A DNA stretch of 64,000 nucleotides from an uncultured Clostridia bacterium (GCA_947166135.1 CAMVDB010000001.1:1-64000); one strand, 5' to 3'; shown: positions 1 through 10,412, numbered from the stretch's first letter. Notes: generated from the letters alone by a model not told the origin. Made by a program: numbers and translations.

Positions 1-450
1 CAAGAACAAGGATCACTATATCAATAATACCAACGGCTTGAAATATGATAACGGAAATTCTGTCCAGAAGGATACTTATCACTTTGACGAACAGGGCAGG
101 ATGATCCTTCCGAACGGTATCAAGGGCGATTTCTACTATATTGAAGGCTCAAGAGTCCCGTCATATTACGGACTTGTCAAGGACAACGGCTATTTCTATT
201 ATGTTGCTGACAACGCGCGTATCATCAAGAACAAGGATCACTATATCAATAATACCAACGGCTTGAAATATGATAACGGATATCCTGTCCAGAAGGATAC
301 TTATCACTTTGATGAAAACGGCAGGATGGTCATTCCGAACGGTATCAAGGGCAATTTCTACTATATCGAAGGAGCGCGCGTCCCTTCGTATTACGGTTTG
401 GTCAAGGATGGCGACGATTACTACTACGTCGGCTCGAATGCACAGATCGT
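1..450 (+). repeat. Tandem 225-bp (75-aa) coding repeat
   Basis: caagaacaaggatcactatatcaataataccaacggcttgaaatatgataacgga at 1-55 recurs exactly at 226-280. Confidence 0.85.
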
Positions 451-562
451 AAAGAATAAGAATCAGTACTTGACTACAACAAATAACCTAACGTTTCCGG
501 ACGGGACAGCTATTCCGCGTAAGACATATTGGTTCGATGAAAACGGAAAAATGATTTATTAA
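2..562 (+). CDS. Cell-wall-binding-like repeat protein, 3' end only (5' end outside window)
   Basis: Frame is open from nt 2; repeated YYFDENGRM/GLVKDGDDYYYV motifs resemble choline/glucan-binding-type repeats; stop at 562. Confidence 0.6.
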   Translation, partial: KNKDHYINNTNGLKYDNGNSVQKDTYHFDEQGRMILPNGIKGDFYYIEGSRVPSYYGLVKDNGYFYYVADNARIIKNKDHYINNTNGLKYDNGYPVQKDTYHFDENGRMVIPNGIKGNFYYIEGARVPSYYGLVKDGDDYYYVGSNAQIVKNKNQYLTTTNNLTFPDGTAIPRKTYWFDENGKMIY

Positions 563-586
563 ATAGAAAAGGATGGATTCTGAAAA

Positions 587-1384
587 ATGATTTTGAAAAG
601 GATCTTGTGCTGTTTACTGGCGTGTCTGTTTATCGCAGCGTTCCTTGTCGGCTGTAATAAGGACGGAAAGAATGATAAGGGAGCTTCGTCGGATCAGACG
701 AGTGTCAGCGCAACGGAAGCACCGAAGGCAACTTTTGATATCGAAACGAAATATGGAACCCTGAAGTATCCTGAAATGTGGAAAGATAAGGTTAAGGTCG
801 CGATCGAAGATGGGGATGTGTATTCGGTTAAGTTTACATCGGACGATACGCCCCTGTTTGATTTGCTGTTCGGCGAAGGTGAAGGAGACATCATAGGCTC
901 CCTAACTACTAATGGCGAAACAACGGTTGTCCGTGTTAAGGCATATAATATTGAACCAAAGTCAAAGAATTTTGAAGAGAAGATCGCAATGCTTAATGAT
1001 GTGAACGTGGTCATCGAACACCTCGTTGAGGATTATGAGTTAAAGAGAGACGATGTTGGGGAATCAGCTTCCGACGAGGTGTTCGAGATCGAAACCTCCG
1101 TGACGACGCTGTATTATCCTTCCAAGTGGAAGGATGACGTTACCGTTGAGACAGATTCTGACGGCGCACGTTTTTCTTCAGGCGGGGTCAAGCTCTTTGA
1201 TCTGCTATTTAACAGCGCAGAGGGCGATCTTATCGGCAGTTTTGACGGTACGGATATCTCTGTCTTGTCCTATGAAATAAAGAAAAAAGCACTCACCGAC
1301 AGCGAATATACAAAGCTCATGGCGATGCAGGATGCGGTTAATGTGGTTATTGACCATTTACGAGAGAACGAAAAGTTTAAATGA
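587..1384 (+). CDS. Lipoprotein with two internally duplicated ~100-aa domains
   Basis: Lipobox-type signal MILKRILCCLLACLFIAAFLVGC; F(D/E)IET..TL.YP..WKD repeated. Confidence 0.75.
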   Translation: MILKRILCCLLACLFIAAFLVGCNKDGKNDKGASSDQTSVSATEAPKATFDIETKYGTLKYPEMWKDKVKVAIEDGDVYSVKFTSDDTPLFDLLFGEGEGDIIGSLTTNGETTVVRVKAYNIEPKSKNFEEKIAMLNDVNVVIEHLVEDYELKRDDVGESASDEVFEIETSVTTLYYPSKWKDDVTVETDSDGARFSSGGVKLFDLLFNSAEGDLIGSFDGTDISVLSYEIKKKALTDSEYTKLMAMQDAVNVVIDHLRENEKFK

Positions 1385-1410
1385 TAGATGATTACTGTTG
1401 TGAATGATCA

Positions 1411-2604
1411 ATGAAAGTTGTACAAATTAACATAACCGGCGGCAGCGGCAGCACAGGACAGATCTGCGTTGCCGTCAGTCGCTTGTTGACAGATCAGCAT
1501 ATTGAGAATATCATTTTTTACAGCCACGGAAGCTCAGATGTATCTGTCGCTGTTCGTTACCAAAAGCCGTATGACGTCAGATTCAATACCGTCAAAACGC
1601 GGCTGTGTGGCGACTGGGGATTTGAAGCGAGTTCTGCAACGCGTCGTTTAGTGAAGCGGATGAAGCAGTTTGAACCTGATATCGTTCAACTGCATAATCT
1701 GCACGGTCATAATATCAATCTTAAAATCCTGTTTGATTATCTCCGAAAGAGTAAGGTTAAGGTGTTTTGGACATTTCACGATTGTTGGGCGTTTACTGGG
1801 TATTGTATGCATTATGACATGATCGGCTGTCAGAAGTGGCAGACGGGCTGTAAAAACTGCCCTCAGCGCAGCAGATTCAGCTGGCTCTTTGACAGAAGCA
1901 GCACGCTTTATCGGCGGAAGAAGAAGCTCTTCTCCGAACTGGATATGACGATTATCACGCCGTCCTGTTGGATGGAGAGAGAGGTCAAAAAGTCATTTTT
2001 GAAGGATTATCCGACCAAGGTGATCCATAATGGCGTCGACACAGAGATCTTTCGCGCTGTCGCTTCTGACTTTCGGGAAAGGTATGACCTGAAGGAGAAG
2101 AAGGTCATCCTCGGCGTCGCGTTCGACTGGAGCAGCAGAAAGGGTCTGGACGTATTTGTACAGCTTGCCGAGCGATTACCTGACGATTTCCACATTGTGC
2201 TTGTCGGTACGAATGAAAGGGTAGAGGCGCAGCTCCCTGAGAATGTGATCTCAATCAGGAGAACACAAAACAAGAGCGAGCTATCGGCTGTATACACCGC
2301 TGCGGACGTATTTGTCAATCCGACTAGGGAAGAGGTACTTGGATTGACCAATTTGGAGGCTCTCGCGTGTGGTACGCCGGTCGTGACATTTGACACAGGA
2401 GGCAGTCCTGAGTGCATAAATGAAAGCTGCGGCATCGTCGTACCGAAGGACGACATAGACGATCTGATCAGGGCGCTGACATATATTTGTGAGGAGAGGC
2501 CCTTTACCGCGGAAGCTTGCAGAAAACGTGCCCGAAAATTTGAACAAGATAAACAATTTCGACAGTATCTGGATCTTTATACTGCCGTACAAAATTATGT
2601 ATGA
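1411..2604 (+). CDS. Glycosyltransferase family 4 type protein
   Basis: C-terminal PTREEVLGLTNLEALACGTPVVTFDTGGSPE, typical of GT-B GT4 enzymes. Confidence 0.85.
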   Translation: MKVVQINITGGSGSTGQICVAVSRLLTDQHIENIIFYSHGSSDVSVAVRYQKPYDVRFNTVKTRLCGDWGFEASSATRRLVKRMKQFEPDIVQLHNLHGHNINLKILFDYLRKSKVKVFWTFHDCWAFTGYCMHYDMIGCQKWQTGCKNCPQRSRFSWLFDRSSTLYRRKKKLFSELDMTIITPSCWMEREVKKSFLKDYPTKVIHNGVDTEIFRAVASDFRERYDLKEKKVILGVAFDWSSRKGLDVFVQLAERLPDDFHIVLVGTNERVEAQLPENVISIRRTQNKSELSAVYTAADVFVNPTREEVLGLTNLEALACGTPVVTFDTGGSPECINESCGIVVPKDDIDDLIRALTYICEERPFTAEACRKRARKFEQDKQFRQYLDLYTAVQNYV

Positions 2605-3743
2605 ATAACAGGATTTTTTATCTGGGATACTATGATATCCCCCAATACGCGGAGGAAGAGAGAAACGCTCCGCCCGCGGCAGTAGCAAAAATGACGTATA
2701 TCGTTAACGCTCTGAACCGCATCGGATATAGGGTCGAGTTGGTTTCTCCTGCTGCTGCGCAGAATAAAAAAACAGCAAAGGGAAGAAGAATATCCTTAGA
2801 TCAGAATAATACGCTGAAGCTCTTTTATTCCTTCGGCGGGAAAAATAAGATATCGGCGCTCATCAGATTTTTGCTGTTGAAGCTATCATTTTTCTTTTAT
2901 TTATTGTTCAGAGTCGATTCATCCGATACTGTACTGATATATCATTCCGCTGAGTTTATCGGAACTGTTTCCCTTTTGAAAAGGGTAAAAAAATTCAGGC
3001 TCGTGCTGGAAGTGGAGGAGATCTACGCTGACGTTACCGGCAAGGAAAAGGTCAGAAGGAAAGAGTACGGTATCTTTGAGCAGGCGGATGCGTATGTCTT
3101 TTCCACGGAATTGCTGAGTGAAATAATCAATCCGGATCATCAAAAACCGGAAACGGTCGTGTACGGTTCCTATTTGATTCCCGGACGACAAGTTGGCGGG
3201 CGTTTTGACGACGGCAAGATCCATTGTGTATATGCCGGCACCTTTGATCCGAGGAAAGGCGTTTTGACCGCTGCGAATGCCGCACGGTATCTGCCAGAGA
3301 ATTACCATATCCATCTTATCGGCTTTGGGACGAAGGCTGAGGTTGAACAACTGAGGTCGACAGTTGAGGCGGTCAGCGCCGAGGCGCGCGCGACACTGAG
3401 TTACGACGGCTTGCTGTCCGGACGAGACTATACGGATTTCCTCGGCAAATGCGATATCGGATTATGCCCGCAGGCTCCGGAAGCCTCGTTTAACGAAACC
3501 TCATTTCCATCAAAAACCTTGTCGTATTTGACGAACGGATTGTGGGTTGTGTCTGTTACGATCAAGTCCCTGCAGCGCTCCGCACTTCACCCGTATTTGG
3601 TTTACTTTGATGAATGTACGCCTGAGTCGATCGCCAAAGCGATCCTGAGCGTTCCCCTTTCAGATGATCATTCGGCATGTGAAGCGATCAAAGAATTGGA
3701 TAAGTCGTTTTGCTTACAGTTAAAGCAAATTCTATCACGGTAA
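2601..3743 (+). CDS. Glycosyltransferase (GT-B type)
   Basis: YAGTFDPRKGVLTAANAARYLPENYHIHLIGFG; overlaps upstream GT gene by 4 bp. Confidence 0.7.
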   Translation: MNNRIFYLGYYDIPQYAEEERNAPPAAVAKMTYIVNALNRIGYRVELVSPAAAQNKKTAKGRRISLDQNNTLKLFYSFGGKNKISALIRFLLLKLSFFFYLLFRVDSSDTVLIYHSAEFIGTVSLLKRVKKFRLVLEVEEIYADVTGKEKVRRKEYGIFEQADAYVFSTELLSEIINPDHQKPETVVYGSYLIPGRQVGGRFDDGKIHCVYAGTFDPRKGVLTAANAARYLPENYHIHLIGFGTKAEVEQLRSTVEAVSAEARATLSYDGLLSGRDYTDFLGKCDIGLCPQAPEASFNETSFPSKTLSYLTNGLWVVSVTIKSLQRSALHPYLVYFDECTPESIAKAILSVPLSDDHSACEAIKELDKSFCLQLKQILSR

Positions 3744-3746
3744 ATG

Positions 3747-3780
3747 AAAAGCGACCGCAGGATAATCTGCGGTCGCTTTT
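3747..3780. terminator. Bidirectional intrinsic terminator between convergent genes
   Basis: aaaagcgaccgcag-gataat-ctgcggtcgctttt, 14-bp perfect arms. Confidence 0.85.
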
Positions 3781-3804
3781 GACTTGTAATCCTCCGTTAC
3801 CAAT

Positions 3805-5328
3805 TCATGCTTCCTTATGCCACTTGAGCTTTTTTGCGGCGGTGGTGAGGAGAACTTGTCTGAAATCCCTGAAGAAGACGGCTTGAGAGCCGGCGAACAG
3901 AATCAGATTGATAACGACCAGTACGATACCGGCGACTGCAATCTGTAAATAATTCTGTATGGCGGGATGGATCAGATTGTATATGAGTTGGATGATCAGG
4001 AGATCGACGATACATACTGCGTATATCGCGATTGTTTTCATGCAAGAGCGGTGAAGAATACGCTTGTTGGAGTAAACAATCACGTCTACCGTTCGATATA
4101 GCAAAGCTACAACCGTACCCAGCAGAACGCCGTAGATTCCCAATTGCCATACTCCGAGGAGTGATACGGCAAGGTTAATGATCGTTTCTGCGACTGTCTG
4201 AGGCGTGGTAAGCTTGAAGTGACCGGCGTAGTTGATTGTCATCAGCATCGGTCTTCTCATAGCTGTCAGAATCGCGATCACACAGAACAGTAGCGGGAGC
4301 CAGACGTCCGTGTAGTTGATATCAGTTATCCCTCTTGTATAAACGCGCATGAACGGAAGATATAAACAATACGCGGTGGAGAACAACGCGAAGGATATAG
4401 CAGCGTATGCGGATTCAAAGATATCGATTCGCTTGATATAAAGCTGACGATTCACCTGAAAAAGTTGACCCAGCGCGAACTCCACCGAGTCGGAGATGAT
4501 ATTCAGTACGCTTTCCAGATGTGTGATAATCAGCTTATACAGTGAGTAAACGCTGACCACCCTCAGGTCGCAGATGACAGTCAGGATCAGAACGTCAGTG
4601 TTCTGAAAAACGATCTGTGCGATCTGGTGGATCAGGATGAAATTTTTCTGAGATATGGATTCGAAATCCGGATCGGTATTGACATCTAGCAGCTTGTAGT
4701 GCTTTTTGATATATAGGGGTATGAAAATCGCCTGTATCAAGCTGACAGCAAAGCTCGCGGCAAGGATGATTACGACGTTAAGACCCAGATAGATCAGAAC
4801 AACCTTAACGACTCCGGTCAGAATAGTTGTGATCGTCGTGAGGTTTGAGATAATATAGTTCTTTCCGTCCGCCCGCAGAAGGATCTTATATTTCCCCTGA
4901 AAGAAGAACATGACAACGTTGCCTATTCCGGTCAGAAAAACTACAGAAGCAACGACGAAGTAGTTGATAGAGCTGTGCGCCAGAAATGGGTAAATCAGGC
5001 TGAACGCCGTCAGTGTGATCAGGTACAGCGTACCGGTACGCTTGTAATAGATATTGGTTGCGCTCAGTGTCCGGCTGATTTGTCGGTAGTCGTTCTCGGC
5101 AATCGGCTTGTAAATCGCTTGCAGGGAGATGGAACCGATACCCGCTTCAAATAAACTGAAATATGCCAAAAACTGCTGAGCGGAGTTGATCAGACCGTTT
5201 GTTTCCGATCCGAACCCCGTGATGAAGAGCCTTGGCAGAAGGAGTCCGATTCCGATCGTGACAAGCTGACCGAAAGCCGCCCACAGCAGATTTTTCAGGG
5301 ATTTCTTTCGTGTAGATGATTTGTTCAT
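3805..5328 (-). CDS. Polysaccharide flippase-like (Wzx/MATE-type) membrane protein
   Basis: Multi-TM protein, N-term KNLLWAAFGQLVTIGIGLLLPRLFI; ORF track extends to 5349 but MNKSS start at 5328 avoids overlap. Confidence 0.75.
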   Translation of the reverse strand: MNKSSTRKKSLKNLLWAAFGQLVTIGIGLLLPRLFITGFGSETNGLINSAQQFLAYFSLFEAGIGSISLQAIYKPIAENDYRQISRTLSATNIYYKRTGTLYLITLTAFSLIYPFLAHSSINYFVVASVVFLTGIGNVVMFFFQGKYKILLRADGKNYIISNLTTITTILTGVVKVVLIYLGLNVVIILAASFAVSLIQAIFIPLYIKKHYKLLDVNTDPDFESISQKNFILIHQIAQIVFQNTDVLILTVICDLRVVSVYSLYKLIITHLESVLNIISDSVEFALGQLFQVNRQLYIKRIDIFESAYAAISFALFSTAYCLYLPFMRVYTRGITDINYTDVWLPLLFCVIAILTAMRRPMLMTINYAGHFKLTTPQTVAETIINLAVSLLGVWQLGIYGVLLGTVVALLYRTVDVIVYSNKRILHRSCMKTIAIYAVCIVDLLIIQLIYNLIHPAIQNYLQIAVAGIVLVVINLILFAGSQAVFFRDFRQVLLTTAAKKLKWHKEA

Positions 5329-5338
5329 AATAGCATAC

Positions 5339-6346
5339 CTATTTTCCAAGATATCTGAAATATAGCAATAAACTCAGCGCGGTTGTGTTTTTATGAAGGA
5401 TCATTGACCTTCTCAGCTTCGACAAACCTCCTGATGTATGCACAGTTGTATACGTCAGCACTTCCTGTACCGCATCGGATTCGGAAAATTGACCGAGCAG
5501 CTTTTTCTTTTCTTTCAGAGATTTCTTACTGCGTGAAAAAATCTGAGTTATGAAATTCCAGATAACGGATTCCTGATACTGATAATATGACTCCAAATTT
5601 CCTCCATCCAGCACCTTCCTGAGCCACGCACTGGAGGCAAAGTAGTATTCATAAGCGGATAAAGCGTTTTCGTTGAATCGCTTCATCAGAGAGGGCGTTT
5701 CCGCCTGAACATAGTAGTAATCGGATCGTCCTGTCAACGCGACGGTTTTACAGTGCGAGAGATACTCCATCACAAACGAGCAATCCTCAAAGATCGAAAA
5801 GTCCTCGTTGCAGTGGATGCCGTACTGTCGAATGATCTGAGTCCGATATAACTTAGCCCAGATAGAATTGAAGAAATAATTGGCGTACAATTTCTTGAAC
5901 TCCTCATTGAGCGAGGCGTCAAGCGCGATCGTCCCGGAGATAATATCTTTGTTTTGACGTCGACCATCTGGATAGATGTATACCATGCCCGACGCTGCAA
6001 GATCGGCATCTGTATTCAGAATTGTATTCAGCAGCTTTTTCAGCATGTCTTTTTCGATATAGTCATCGCTGTCGATAAAAAGTATGAAGTCGCCCTTTGC
6101 CTTGGAAAGCCCGGCGTTGCGCGCAGAACTGACGCCGCCGTTCTCTTTGTGAACAACAGAGACACGGCGATCTGCATCGGCATAGAAATCACAAGCGTCC
6201 GCGTCCTCTTCGGTAGAGCCGTCGTTAACGAGGATTAACTCAAAATACGGATATGTCTGAGACAGAACGCTCTCTACACATTGTTTAAGGGCGGCTCCGG
6301 TATGATAAACTGGGATAATGATAGAAATTAAGCGATTCTTTTCCAT
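5339..6346 (-). CDS. Glycosyltransferase family 2
   Basis: ISIIIPVYHTGAALKQCVESVLSQTYPYFELILVNDGSTEEDADACD, FIDSDDYIE. Confidence 0.9.
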   Translation of the reverse strand: MEKNRLISIIIPVYHTGAALKQCVESVLSQTYPYFELILVNDGSTEEDADACDFYADADRRVSVVHKENGGVSSARNAGLSKAKGDFILFIDSDDYIEKDMLKKLLNTILNTDADLAASGMVYIYPDGRRQNKDIISGTIALDASLNEEFKKLYANYFFNSIWAKLYRTQIIRQYGIHCNEDFSIFEDCSFVMEYLSHCKTVALTGRSDYYYVQAETPSLMKRFNENALSAYEYYFASSAWLRKVLDGGNLESYYQYQESVIWNFITQIFSRSKKSLKEKKKLLGQFSESDAVQEVLTYTTVHTSGGLSKLRRSMILHKNTTALSLLLYFRYLGK

Positions 6347-6393
6347 TTTTCCTCCATGACAGACGGGAATATCGGCAGTTCGGAACAATTGAT

Positions 6394-7524
6394 TTATGAT
6401 TTGTTCTTTGTTTTTGCGTTTTTTAGTTCTTTCAATTCTTTCATAATCTCTTTTCGCCTGGTGAAAACGCCTTTGATCGGGCGTGTGAGTTTCATAAGCG
6501 GCGCCAAGCGGGGATGCCTTGAATAAAACGGACTGTTTTGCACTTTTCTTTCTGACGTTTTCAGCCTGCTTCTGATATAACCGAGCTTCGTAAGCCCGTT
6601 TGGACCACCGACCGCGTTGTTGACCTTATTATGGATGAACTGGCGACGGTTGCCAAATAAACCGGAGAAAATAAAATAATCCAGTTCTTCGCTTTCCTTT
6701 TGCGTCAGACTGCGGGGCGTCCACAGCTTTTGACTAAGGTTTTCGATCATTTGAGAGAACTCGGTTATACCCAAGCGTTGAAGTTCTTCTTCGATGTAGC
6801 AGCGATCCATCACGCTGTCATACTTTTTCAGATACAGGTAAATGTCGATCAGCGGTCTGATACCGATTCCGGCATTGATATAATGCTGGTAAATATGACC
6901 CAATAAATAGATGTACATATCCTCGACGCTCATTTCACAGAGATATCCTGCGTTAGATTTCAAATATGTTTTTTCAGAAAAATAGCGCCAAACCTGCGGA
7001 TCATAAATATCGTCAAACAAATCCCGGTGCATTTCAAACGTGAAGAAGGGTGCTTTTTGATATACATCATGATTTGTCTTGCCATATTGCTTTATGGTGT
7101 ATCCTCTACTGACCATGATATCCCGAACCTTTTCGGCGGCAGTCCTGTCAAAGAGGATATCTATATCAGACATTTCACGCATTCCAACCTGAGGATACAG
7201 CTTTTTCAGCAGAATACCCTTGAGCGGCATATAACGAATCTCGGCTTTCTCAAGGCTTGCGGAGATTGTTGCGATTTCTCTATCGAACAGCAGGGATTTT
7301 CTGATTGCTTTTGCGTATGCTTCCTTAAAATCTTCGTCCAATGATCCGCTTTTGTTTAAGGCTGCGGCAACTAAAGCGGTGACTTGGTGTTTGTTTGATA
7401 TGAAAAACAATTTACTTAAATTTGGCTCGACTGATCCCGATCCGGCTTCAGGAGTAAGCTTCAGAGCGAGAGCGATATGATCAATTATCCGATAGGTATA
7501 TTGGCGGTATTCATCGTGTGTCAT
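6394..7524 (-). CDS. Nucleotidyltransferase family protein (NTP_transf_5-like)
   Basis: YMPLKGILLKKLYPQVGMREMSDIDILFD motif. Confidence 0.75.
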   Translation of the reverse strand: MTHDEYRQYTYRIIDHIALALKLTPEAGSGSVEPNLSKLFFISNKHQVTALVAAALNKSGSLDEDFKEAYAKAIRKSLLFDREIATISASLEKAEIRYMPLKGILLKKLYPQVGMREMSDIDILFDRTAAEKVRDIMVSRGYTIKQYGKTNHDVYQKAPFFTFEMHRDLFDDIYDPQVWRYFSEKTYLKSNAGYLCEMSVEDMYIYLLGHIYQHYINAGIGIRPLIDIYLYLKKYDSVMDRCYIEEELQRLGITEFSQMIENLSQKLWTPRSLTQKESEELDYFIFSGLFGNRRQFIHNKVNNAVGGPNGLTKLGYIRSRLKTSERKVQNSPFYSRHPRLAPLMKLTRPIKGVFTRRKEIMKELKELKNAKTKNKS

Positions 7525-7726
7525 ATGTCTCGCTACTCCTCATGGTTTTGTATTATCATACTATAGAATGCGTAAAGTGTCAATAAATTAACAGCCATTC
7601 GAGCTTACGGAATATGGAGCAGTTGCATAAAACTATGCAACATTTTAACCTGAAGTATTATAGATGACAGGGTGATTTATGAGAGGCGTTTCACCGACTG
7701 TTAATAGAATGAGAAAGGAAGAAAAT

Positions 7727-8272
7727 ATGAGTATCAGGGATCAGATAACACGGATCAAAGATACGGTCGCCTTGCAGAACAACGCGATCAACGCCGCACG
7801 TACTCTTTTGGCAACAAAGACAACGGAAGTCGAGCCGCCTGTTGAGCGGAATGTGCGTAAGTGGGTCTATAACAATGCGGCGGATTCCGCCGCTGGCGTC
7901 AATTTCACGATTACGGAGAATGACGAATGGCTACGGGCGAATCGAAACGACAGCTCGCTGACGATTGTACTCGCACCGTTGTTCACAGTCGGTTCCATCG
8001 CATCGGCAATCGTCTTATACATCAGTTCCAACCGATATGTCACAGGGACGAATTATGGACGCGTCGTCCGAAACAGCAGTTCCGGATCGCTGTCATCGAG
8101 CTATGTGATCAAGCCGATCAATGACAGTACTGCGGTCGCCACGTTTCCGGGCTTTAAGGTCGATGCCGATGGAACGCTGACGTTCACATGTCGGGACGGA
8201 GGCGGTCAGATCGTTCTCCCCGCGGGAAAATGGCTGATCACAGCCGCTATTGAAGGAGGAGATAGTATATGA
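7727..8272 (+). CDS. Hypothetical, phage tail/structural-like protein
   Basis: ATG at 7727 after gaaaggaag SD; 4-bp overlap with downstream SGNH gene; glycine/serine-rich beta-type sequence. Confidence 0.5.
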   Translation: MSIRDQITRIKDTVALQNNAINAARTLLATKTTEVEPPVERNVRKWVYNNAADSAAGVNFTITENDEWLRANRNDSSLTIVLAPLFTVGSIASAIVLYISSNRYVTGTNYGRVVRNSSSGSLSSSYVIKPINDSTAVATFPGFKVDADGTLTFTCRDGGGQIVLPAGKWLITAAIEGGDSI

Positions 8273-9522
8273 GCTTAGATGCAAACAGTGCCGCGCTTCG
8301 CGGCTTGATCGCAGAGATCAGAGCTCTCCCGGACAGCGCTTCGGTCGGAGCGGTGAATCTGCTAAACTATATCGTAGAGGAAATATCTGTTGTATCCTCA
8401 AACAAGTTTGATATGGGCGCCTACACAGCGGACGTCTATCTCAACTCGAACGGAGAAGAGACCGCGAATACGTCGTTCTGCGCCACAGGATTTATCCACT
8501 GCCGCAAAGGGCAGAATATCGTTATTTCCCGCGATAAAGGTCAATCCGATTCGGGAATTATTCGCGGCATCGCGTACTATGATATCAACAAAAAGCGGCT
8601 GTCGTGGGCTGAATCGTCAAGCTCCGTATCCGCGATGGGCTTTACCAATAAACACGTACAGGAGAACCGTCAGGACGCCGCAGCCGTGAATACAGCCGAC
8701 GGCAGTTATTATGTGAAAATCTATTTTCCGAAAGCTAATCTCAGCAGCTATATGGTTCGCGTACTGGATAGGAGTATTCAGATCGGCACGGGAACAACGG
8801 AATTGGAGACCTATTGTCCGTTCAAAAGAGTGGAGGGAGTAAGCATGTCCGGCTCCTTTTGGTACGGAAAAAAGCTCGCTTTCGACGGCGATTCTATCAC
8901 CTACGGATATGCCAGCGCAGAGCGCAGCTATGCAAACTATACTGCAGAGGCGCTCGGATGCACAGCCTCCAACACCTCGATCGGAGGCTCGACCCTAGCC
9001 GTCAATCCGTCTCCTCCGACAGATCGCACCCGCGACCCGTTGATCGAGCGTTTGGATTCACTCGATGATACAGCCGACGCGCTGATCATCAACATCGGTT
9101 CCAATGACTGGCATTATTCATGGACGCCGATGGGGGATATGAGCAGTTCTGATAAATATACCTTCTACGGCGCGCTGAAGCTGATGTGCGAGGATATCTT
9201 GGAGAGATTCAGCGGCAAACCAATCGTGCTGTGCACGCCGATCAAGCGTGTTCAGGGCGACGGTCTATCCTATGATCAGAAGAATTCCTACGGAAAGACC
9301 TTAAAGGACTATGCGGACGCTATCAAAGAGGTTGCGGAATTCTATGGAATCCCGGTACTGGATTTCTACAGCGAATGCCTGATTAATCCGCTGATTGTGA
9401 GCCATAAGAATGCGTACTTCGTAAGCGCTGACGGCGTTCACCCGAACGCACAGGGTCACACAATCCTCGCCCGCAGACTGAAAGGCTTTCTCCTTCGGCT
9501 TGCGGCTCCGGTGAGAGAGTAG
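8269..9522 (+). CDS. SGNH/GDSL hydrolase, possibly phage tail-spike derived
   Basis: FDGDSITYGYAS, GSNDWH, DGVHPNAQGH catalytic blocks; long N-terminal non-catalytic region. Confidence 0.8.
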   Translation: MSLDANSAALRGLIAEIRALPDSASVGAVNLLNYIVEEISVVSSNKFDMGAYTADVYLNSNGEETANTSFCATGFIHCRKGQNIVISRDKGQSDSGIIRGIAYYDINKKRLSWAESSSSVSAMGFTNKHVQENRQDAAAVNTADGSYYVKIYFPKANLSSYMVRVLDRSIQIGTGTTELETYCPFKRVEGVSMSGSFWYGKKLAFDGDSITYGYASAERSYANYTAEALGCTASNTSIGGSTLAVNPSPPTDRTRDPLIERLDSLDDTADALIINIGSNDWHYSWTPMGDMSSSDKYTFYGALKLMCEDILERFSGKPIVLCTPIKRVQGDGLSYDQKNSYGKTLKDYADAIKEVAEFYGIPVLDFYSECLINPLIVSHKNAYFVSADGVHPNAQGHTILARRLKGFLLRLAAPVRE

Positions 9523-9620
9523 AGGGCGCTCTTGCGCATATAGACAAACGTGGAGCAGGCGTCACCGGAAAACTAAGTTAAGAAAGCCTGACGTTCTGGG
9601 AAGCGCAAAAGCTCACTCCT

Positions 9621-9650
9621 AACGCCGCGACAGCTCGTCGCGGCGTTTCC
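9621..9650 (+). terminator. Intrinsic terminator
   Basis: aacgccgcga...tcgcggcgttt. Confidence 0.7.
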
Positions 9651-9806
9651 TTTCGCTCAAATATACAAGAAATGCAAGAAATCATTTTTTCTATTTGACA
9701 TCATAGCAATAAAGTTATACAATGTACTGGAATGTGAGAAGAGCAAACCGTTTGGCAAAGGATAGGAAGCGGTTTTGCAAGGGATGTTCCTACAATAAGC
9801 CTCTTA

Positions 9807-10412
9807 ATGTCGTCCGGCTATATCGCGGCGCGGTCGATAGATGGTTTGGAGAAAGAATTGATCAGAGAAATCTACTTTTTTATTATCCATTTTTTTAATT
9901 ATCACTCTCTTTGGTTGATTATCGCGGCGGTTGCTTTGTTTGCTGCCGGATGGGGTCTGCTTGAGTATTGGCTACGCCGTAACGCTAAGGTGTATACGGT
10001 TGTCAATTTGCTCCTGCTTTTACTGACTGTATTGTTTATTTTAAGCTGTACTTTGTTATTCAGAAGCGCAGATGCGCATAAGGAATTATCGCTGATCCCC
10101 TTTGACATCATCGGTCAAGCTATGAGCAATCAAGTGTTGATTAAATCAATCGCGATGAATATCGTGTTGTTTATCCCGCTGTCGTTATTTGGACTTAGCC
10201 TGATTCGGTGCCGTTCCAATAAGGCGGCTGTGATTTTTATTGTATCGGGAATCGTATTTTCTATCCTGATTGAAGCTCTGCAATATCTGTTAGTCCTCGG
10301 ACAGGCGGATATTGATGATGTGCTTTGCAATACAGCCGGACTGCTGATCGGCTTCTTGCTGTATCGACTGTATGACCGATATATGATGAAGCATAAGAAA
10401 AAATGGAGATGA
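9807..10412 (+). CDS. VanZ-like family membrane protein
   Basis: NIVLFIPLSLFGLSLI...LIEALQYLLVLGQADIDDVLCNTAGLLIGFLLY. Confidence 0.8.
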   Translation: MSSGYIAARSIDGLEKELIREIYFFIIHFFNYHSLWLIIAAVALFAAGWGLLEYWLRRNAKVYTVVNLLLLLLTVLFILSCTLLFRSADAHKELSLIPFDIIGQAMSNQVLIKSIAMNIVLFIPLSLFGLSLIRCRSNKAAVIFIVSGIVFSILIEALQYLLVLGQADIDDVLCNTAGLLIGFLLYRLYDRYMMKHKKKWR

